Assembly (NCBI GenBank): GCA_002733865.1
Contig: NVXM01000016.1
Location: forward strand, 1-44,673
Direction: 5' to 3'
Source of the DNA: Sphingopyxis sp.
GTDB taxonomy: Bacteria > Pseudomonadota > Alphaproteobacteria > Sphingomonadales > Sphingomonadaceae
Length of the DNA: 44,673 bases
Shown: positions 40,261-44,673 of the stretch, piece after piece
Numbering within the stretch: position 1 is the first letter of the stretch
Layout: each line of letters begins with the position of its first letter
Notes under the pieces: model-generated
The model's input: the letters and a program-made list of their open reading frames with translations, nothing else
Databases searched by the model: none
Told to the model about the DNA's origin: nothing
Position numbers and translations under genes: made by a program

Positions 40261-42951
40261 TCACCCCTTCCCCTCATCTTCAATAAAGTACGTACCATTG
40301 GGCAACACATGCTTATAGGGCAATAACGAGATATGGGATAAGGTCTTGTCGTCGATATCCTCCCCCTGCTGCCGGAGCTGCTCAACCACGTCATTTATCT
40401 TGATCGTGTTCCAGTACAGAATGGCATTGGATACAAAGCTGAGGCTGCTGGCCTTGTTCATGATTTCCTCATAGTCCCCAGTGGTGAATTCACCCTGGTC
40501 CGCAAAGAATATCCAGCGCGGCAGTTTGTGCCGGTATTCCCCTTTATTCAGTTGCCGCTGGACGGTTTGGCGCAGGTCTTTGTCAGTTAGGTACCGCAGA
40601 ATGTATTCGGTCTTGATGATCCGGCCCAGGTTGGTAAAGGCCTTGGTGAGGCGATCGGAGGGTGAACTGTTGGTCAACCGTTGAACGATGACGTGTGCTG
40701 GCGCAGTTTTTTGTTTCAGAGAAATGACCACCCGCATCATGTATTCCCATTGCTCCTCAATAATCGCCAAATCAGCTGTTTTCGTGAGTAAATGGTTGAG
40801 GTCACCGTAATCGACGGATTTGTCGATACGGTATAGCTGCTGATCCTTCAGATCCCGAATGCGTGGCATAAAGTAGAAGCCGAGCAAATGACAGAGGGCG
40901 AAGACGATTTCAGTGTACCCATGCGTATCGGTGGTGTGCTCTCGGATTTTCAGGATTGTGTTGTTTTCCAGCAGACCGTCCAGAACATACAGGGCTTCAC
41001 GAGGGCTACAGGAAATGATCTTGGTGCTGAACACGGAATATTGATCGGATACGTGGGTGTAGATCCCGATGGCTTTTTCATAGTAGCCGTAATAGCGGGG
41101 ATAGTATGAAGCCAACAGGCTTTTGTGAAAGTTTTTGGGCCGTGACTGGTGATGCTGGATAGGGACAAAGTGACGACTGTAATGCGTCATTTGATCCACC
41201 TCCATCAGCAGTTGCTCGATGCGTATGCTGGGCATATGCGCATCGATCACCTTTTGCAGTTGGTTGACTTTATCCGGTACGTCCAGTTTGTCGTCACGCT
41301 TGAGTTTCAGCCGGCCATTGTGTATCTCGGCGAAATTATCCAGTCCAAAACGCTTTTGCGCTGCTGACACCGCTTCGTGGAACTGGGATGAAATGGCGGA
41401 ACGCACTTCGTGTGGCAAAGGCTGCTGTAGCTCGGTATAGACGGTGTGTTTGGTTTCATCCCAGTTGGGCTCGTTCAAGGTCAGATCCCAGAACGACACA
41501 TGCTGTTTGCTCTGTGGTAAATACAAATCGCCGGAACGCAACGCATCTTTCATCGCGAGAGCAAGGCCCATTTTCCAAACATTGCGATTGATGTTGCCGG
41601 TTTGATCTTTAAGGCTGCGACGCAGCTCGCGGGGAATGAACGCAGTCGGTGTATTCTCCGGCAGTTTTTTCAGATCGCCGTCATCCAACTGCCGGACGAA
41701 CTGGATGGCTTTTATCAGTGGCCCAGAACCTTTCGCCATTTCAAACGGTAACCGTATAAAGTCGGAAAAATACTTTCGTAAACTGGGGTAACGGGTCAGC
41801 AACAAATCGCAATAGCCGCGTTCTTCCAGGCGTTTAAAAATGTGCAGATCCTCAATGGAGGCCAGCAAGTGCTTCTCGTCAATACGCTGCCATAAGTCAT
41901 TCTTGTACAACGGCTGTTCCTCCGGCCATTCCAGAAAAACATGCGTGGTATCGAGCACAGCATCGATGGCTTTCTTCTGGCGTTTACGGAATTCCTTGTG
42001 CTTTTTGTCGTGACTGTTTCTGGTTTGTCGGCACAGTTCCGTCATGTACTGATCGTGCATTTTGACCAGGTTATCCAGCAGAATCTTGCGGGATTCTAAC
42101 AGGAAGCACACCATCAGGGCATAGCGCTTGTGGTCTTTGAAGCGTTTCATGTCCTTGGCGCTGTAGCGCTTGGTCAGTCGATACAGATAGTGAAGAAAAG
42201 CGGTATCAATGACCTTTTCCTCGAATTCATTAACGCCGGTGGCCACCAGATTGTCATAGCGCTCCAAATAGCGTTTCAGTGATGAGATTTTGGCGGCCGG
42301 TGGATACTCTTTGAGTTGGTTGAAGTAGGTTCGCTGATTACCGTCTGTGGTTTGCAACAGATCGTCGATGGCACCGCGCAGTACAGGGGACATCTGATCA
42401 AACACCTGCTCGAAAAGCTGAGTGTGGACCTGGTTACAAATACGGATGATCTGCCGTTCGATGGTCGAGGGTCCGGGCAACATAATACGGTTCAACAACA
42501 GGTAACGTTCTGCCCGGTGAAAAAGTTCATCCGGCAGCAGCCCCTGACGGGCGTGTTCCTCTATCCAGCGATCCAGGTCGGCTTCCACTTTGTCATCAAA
42601 CCGTTGAAAGCCCAGATACTTGAGGATGTTATTCCGATGCTCCAATAGTGTCGCTTCCCGCTCGGGCACGTCCACGGTTAGCGTGGGCGGGTGGTCAAGT
42701 TGACTGCTCAGGTAGCTGATTACCCGGGGGGATAGATCATGGAGCTGGTTAAGAAACCGGCCATAGAGACGCATGGCGCACAGTTGGATGGCAAATCCCA
42801 GACGGTATTGCTTACGGTACTTGTTGACCACCTGGCAATCGCGTCGGCTCAGCGTCCAATCGCGAACCATTTCTTCGTCGGAAAATCGTTGTGGCAGCAT
42901 TAACGGTTGGTATCGCTGCTGGTTGGTTAAGAACTGCTCTTTGGCTGTCAT
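40261..42951 (-). pseudogene. tnpA: Tn3-family transposase with in-frame deletion of the first catalytic Asp
   Basis: The frame is open for 896 codons, about 95 fewer than the full-length relative at 7730. The N-terminus (FLTNQQRYQPLMLP, then RFSDEEMVRDWTLS) and C-terminus (second Asp in TTDTHGYTE, Glu in NKGEYRH) are typical. In the catalytic domain the text jumps from FHKSLLA directly to SYYPRYYGYYEKAIGIYTH, losing roughly 75 residues. The lost part includes the ADG/SDG motif with the first DDE aspartate. The junction lies near 41,105-41,115. The protein is therefore very likely inactive as a transposase, although the frame was kept. It points leftward, toward the candidate element end at about 40,191, and no resolvase is visible. 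Confidence 0.85.
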
Positions 42952-43061
42952 GGGCTCTCACTTGGGCTCAGTCACGCCAACTACTCCTATAGCGTTGTTT
43001 TTATTGATGTTTTTATATTCGTAAGTCGCCATTGTCGTATCTAACAATCAGACGGAATTGT

Positions 43062-43099
43062 AATAACGAATAGACGATAATAAAATAACGAATAGACGA
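43062..43099. repeat. Two direct 15-bp repeats upstream of the ATPase gene
   Basis: ATAACGAATAGACGA occurs at 43063-43077 and again at 43085-43099, each preceded by A; the spacing is exactly 22 bp, two helical turns. They lie 34 bp before the ATPase start, between that gene and the divergent transposase. This is the expected look of a paired operator or iteron. Confidence 0.7.
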
Positions 43100-43132
43100 A
43101 TTTAAACCATCAATTAGCCGAGCGCTTATTTT

Positions 43133-44371
43133 ATGTACCCACGTTACTCTGAATACAATGTCAAAGAAGCGCTGAGCGACACCCCGGTGGTCTTTGTGAT
43201 GGGGCCTCGCCAAGTCGGTAAAACCACTCTGGTGAAGGCGTTGATTGGTGAGATGGGCGCTGAAAACTGGGAATACATTACCCTGGACGATCAGGCCCAA
43301 TTCGAAATTGCACAAGCTGATCCCGTCGGGTTCATCCGTAATCTGCCACCGAAACGAATTGCGCTCGATGAGGTTCAGCGCCTGCCTGAACTGTTCGTCT
43401 CCATTAAGCAGGCTGTGGATGAACAACGCACGGCAGGTCGCTTTCTCCTGACGGGTTCCGCCAATGCCTTGTTATTGCCCCGGCTATCGGATTCCCTGGC
43501 CGGCCGGATGGAGTCGGTTCGCCTGACAACGCTTTCCGAGTGTGAGATCCATGGACGCCCCCCCAGCTTTTTAAGCAAACTACTGAACCAGGAAGCGCCT
43601 TCGGCTCAGGACATTCGTGTGCGGGATCATCTACTGCAACGGTTGATTACGGGGTGTTTCCCCGAGCCTCTGCAGCGTGCCAATGAGCGGCGAAGCACCG
43701 CTTGGTATCAACAGTACGTCAGTACATTGATCCAGCGGGATATCCGCGATCTGACCCATATCGATCACCCCGATCTGATGGCCAAGTTACTCAAACTCAC
43801 CGCCTTTTATGCGGGGAAACTGGTTAACCTGACCGAACTGGGCGCTAAACTTGGGCTGGATCGACTGACCATCAAAAAATACATGGCGTTGTTGGAGCAG
43901 TTGTTTTTGGTGGAACAGCTGCCGGCCTGGCATTCCAACGAATATAAGCGCCTGGTGAAAGCACCCAAACTGCACTCGGTCGATACCGGCATGATGTGCG
44001 CCGTGCGGGGCCTCAATCGGGAGCGCCTGCTGAAACAGCCAGGTGATTTTGGGTTGGTGCTGGAATCCTTCGTCTACAACGAATTGCGCAAACAGGCGGT
44101 GTGGATCGAGGAGCCCTTGAACTTCTACCACTACCGTGACAAGGACAAGGTGGAGGTCGATGTGATCATTGAAAACGCCATGGGCGATTGTTTTGCCATT
44201 GAAGTCAAAGCGGCGGCAACCTTGAGCACGAAAGATTTTACCGGCTTGAAACGCTTTCAAAGTGTGGCCGGCAAGCGCTTTAAAATCGGTGTCCTGCTCT
44301 ACGATGGCGATCATACGACGGCTTTTGGTGACAATCTCTTTGCTGTCCCGCTGGGAGCGCTCTGGTCATGA
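43133..44371 (+). CDS. AAA ATPase with DUF4143 domain
   Basis: This protein of 412 aa belongs to the AAA_14/DUF4143 group. Walker A is GPRQVGKTTL (residues 24-33) and Walker B with the arginine-finger region is RIALDEVQRLPEL (about 82-94), followed by sensor segment LLTGSANALL. The C-terminal DUF4143 region ends in VEVDVII...FAIEVKAA, a PD-(D/E)xK-like nuclease signature. The cellular role of these proteins is poorly known; many sit on mobile elements. No clear ribosome site precedes ATG 43133, but paired 15-bp repeats do. It overlaps the following merR by 4 bp (ATGA), so the two are probably co-translated, an unusual partnership. Confidence 0.87.
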   Translation: MYPRYSEYNVKEALSDTPVVFVMGPRQVGKTTLVKALIGEMGAENWEYITLDDQAQFEIAQADPVGFIRNLPPKRIALDEVQRLPELFVSIKQAVDEQRTAGRFLLTGSANALLLPRLSDSLAGRMESVRLTTLSECEIHGRPPSFLSKLLNQEAPSAQDIRVRDHLLQRLITGCFPEPLQRANERRSTAWYQQYVSTLIQRDIRDLTHIDHPDLMAKLLKLTAFYAGKLVNLTELGAKLGLDRLTIKKYMALLEQLFLVEQLPAWHSNEYKRLVKAPKLHSVDTGMMCAVRGLNRERLLKQPGDFGLVLESFVYNELRKQAVWIEEPLNFYHYRDKDKVEVDVIIENAMGDCFAIEVKAAATLSTKDFTGLKRFQSVAGKRFKIGVLLYDGDHTTAFGDNLFAVPLGALWS

Positions 44372-44673
44372 ACGAAAACCACACCATTGGCCAGCTGGCC
44401 AAGACAGCAGGTGTCAACGTCGAAACCATCCGCTACTACGAACGCCGTGGTTTGATCCGTCAACCACCCAAACCCGCAGAGGGATACCGTACCTACCCAA
44501 ACGCAACCTTGGCTCGGATTTTATTCATCAAACGCGCCCAGGAACTGGGTTTTACGCTGGAGGAGATCAACAACCTGCTGTCATTGGGCGAGTCGCATTG
44601 CTCGGAAGTCCAGGAGCTGGCCGAAGCAAAGCTGGCCAGCGTGCGTGAAAAAATTAACGATCTACACCGCCTG
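44368..44673 (+). CDS. merR: MerR-type mercury regulator (3' end cut by window edge)
   Basis: About 102 N-terminal residues of a second MerR are visible. The HTH signature VETIRYYERRGLI and the first mercury-binding cysteine (ESHCSEVQELAE) match mercury-type MerR proteins; the other two cysteines would lie beyond the edge. The gene overlaps the ATPase stop by 4 bp (ATGA). It differs from the merR at the left edge at many positions (for example RQPPKPAEGYRTYP versus AEPDKPYGSIRHYD), so it is not a copy of it. A second mer operon may follow outside the window. Lead- or cadmium-type relatives cannot be ruled out until the C-terminus is seen. Confidence 0.82.
   Translation, partial: MNENHTIGQLAKTAGVNVETIRYYERRGLIRQPPKPAEGYRTYPNATLARILFIKRAQELGFTLEEINNLLSLGESHCSEVQELAEAKLASVREKINDLHRL

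Noticed and set aside
43062..43099. CRISPR-like interpretation of the repeated 15-mer
   Set aside because: There are only two short copies with a 6- to 7-bp gap, and no cas genes; a paired operator is more likely.
44368..44400. GAACGAAAACC near the second merR start, considered as the missing Tn3-type end
   Set aside because: It lies within the start of the merR coding frame, has no adjacent GGGG run and is in the same orientation as the candidate left end, so it is a chance match.

Overview
The window looks like a mosaic stretch of a gammaproteobacterial chromosome, probably from a marine or metal-exposed organism. The core genes point to Gammaproteobacteria: rapA (the SWI2/SNF2-type RNA polymerase recycling ATPase, typical of this class) and a phosphoglucomutase. 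I cannot name the species. The composition is patchy. The two flanks (about 1-10,700 and 40,200-44,673) are visibly GC-rich. The middle is more AT-rich, and the recombinase trio at 26,804-29,749 is the most AT-rich part. No rRNA, tRNA or CRISPR array was seen.

Left flank (1-10,702): a mercury-resistance locus. A divergent merR runs off the left edge. It faces a 19-bp-spacer mer promoter and the operon merT-merP-merF-merA-merB-merD-merE, which covers uptake, organomercurial lysis, reduction and control. Downstream lie a DoxX-type membrane protein of different composition, a 5' remnant of an IS5-family transposase, a group III truncated haemoglobin, a Glu/Leu/Phe/Val dehydrogenase, a sterol desaturase-family protein and a full-length Tn3-family transposase. 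The region is probably transposon-borne, but I could not fix its ends.

Centre (10,784-26,439): a cusCBA-type copper/silver efflux operon. Its pump residues match E. coli CusA and CusB almost position for position, but the fused CusF-like tail has lost all its metal ligands. A bidirectional terminator separates it from rapA. Next come a two-gene signalling unit (REC-GGDEF diguanylate cyclase overlapping a hybrid kinase with HisKA, HATPase, REC and HPt) and pgm.

Accessory block (26,440-38,779): a Tn554-like module of two tyrosine recombinases and a small coiled-coil TnpC, convergent with a Co/Zn/Cd-type operon (czcI-like, czcC, a stand-alone His-rich peptide, czcB, czcA). The His-rich peptide comes from a tandem duplication of the czcB 5' end with a period of exactly 300 bp. 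A Fur-like 41-bp palindrome then precedes a TonB-dependent receptor.

Right flank (38,939-44,673): another tyrosine recombinase, a Tn3-family transposase with an in-frame deletion that removes its first catalytic Asp, an AAA/DUF4143 ATPase preceded by paired 15-bp repeats, and the start of a second, different mercury-type merR that leaves the window.

Taken together, the window holds three metal-defence systems of different specificity (Hg, Cu/Ag, Zn/Co/Cd) plus an iron-uptake-type receptor, set among at least four kinds of mobile-element machinery. The best candidates for something undescribed are the duplicated periplasmic His-rich peptide inside the czc operon and the ligand-less CusF domain on CusB.
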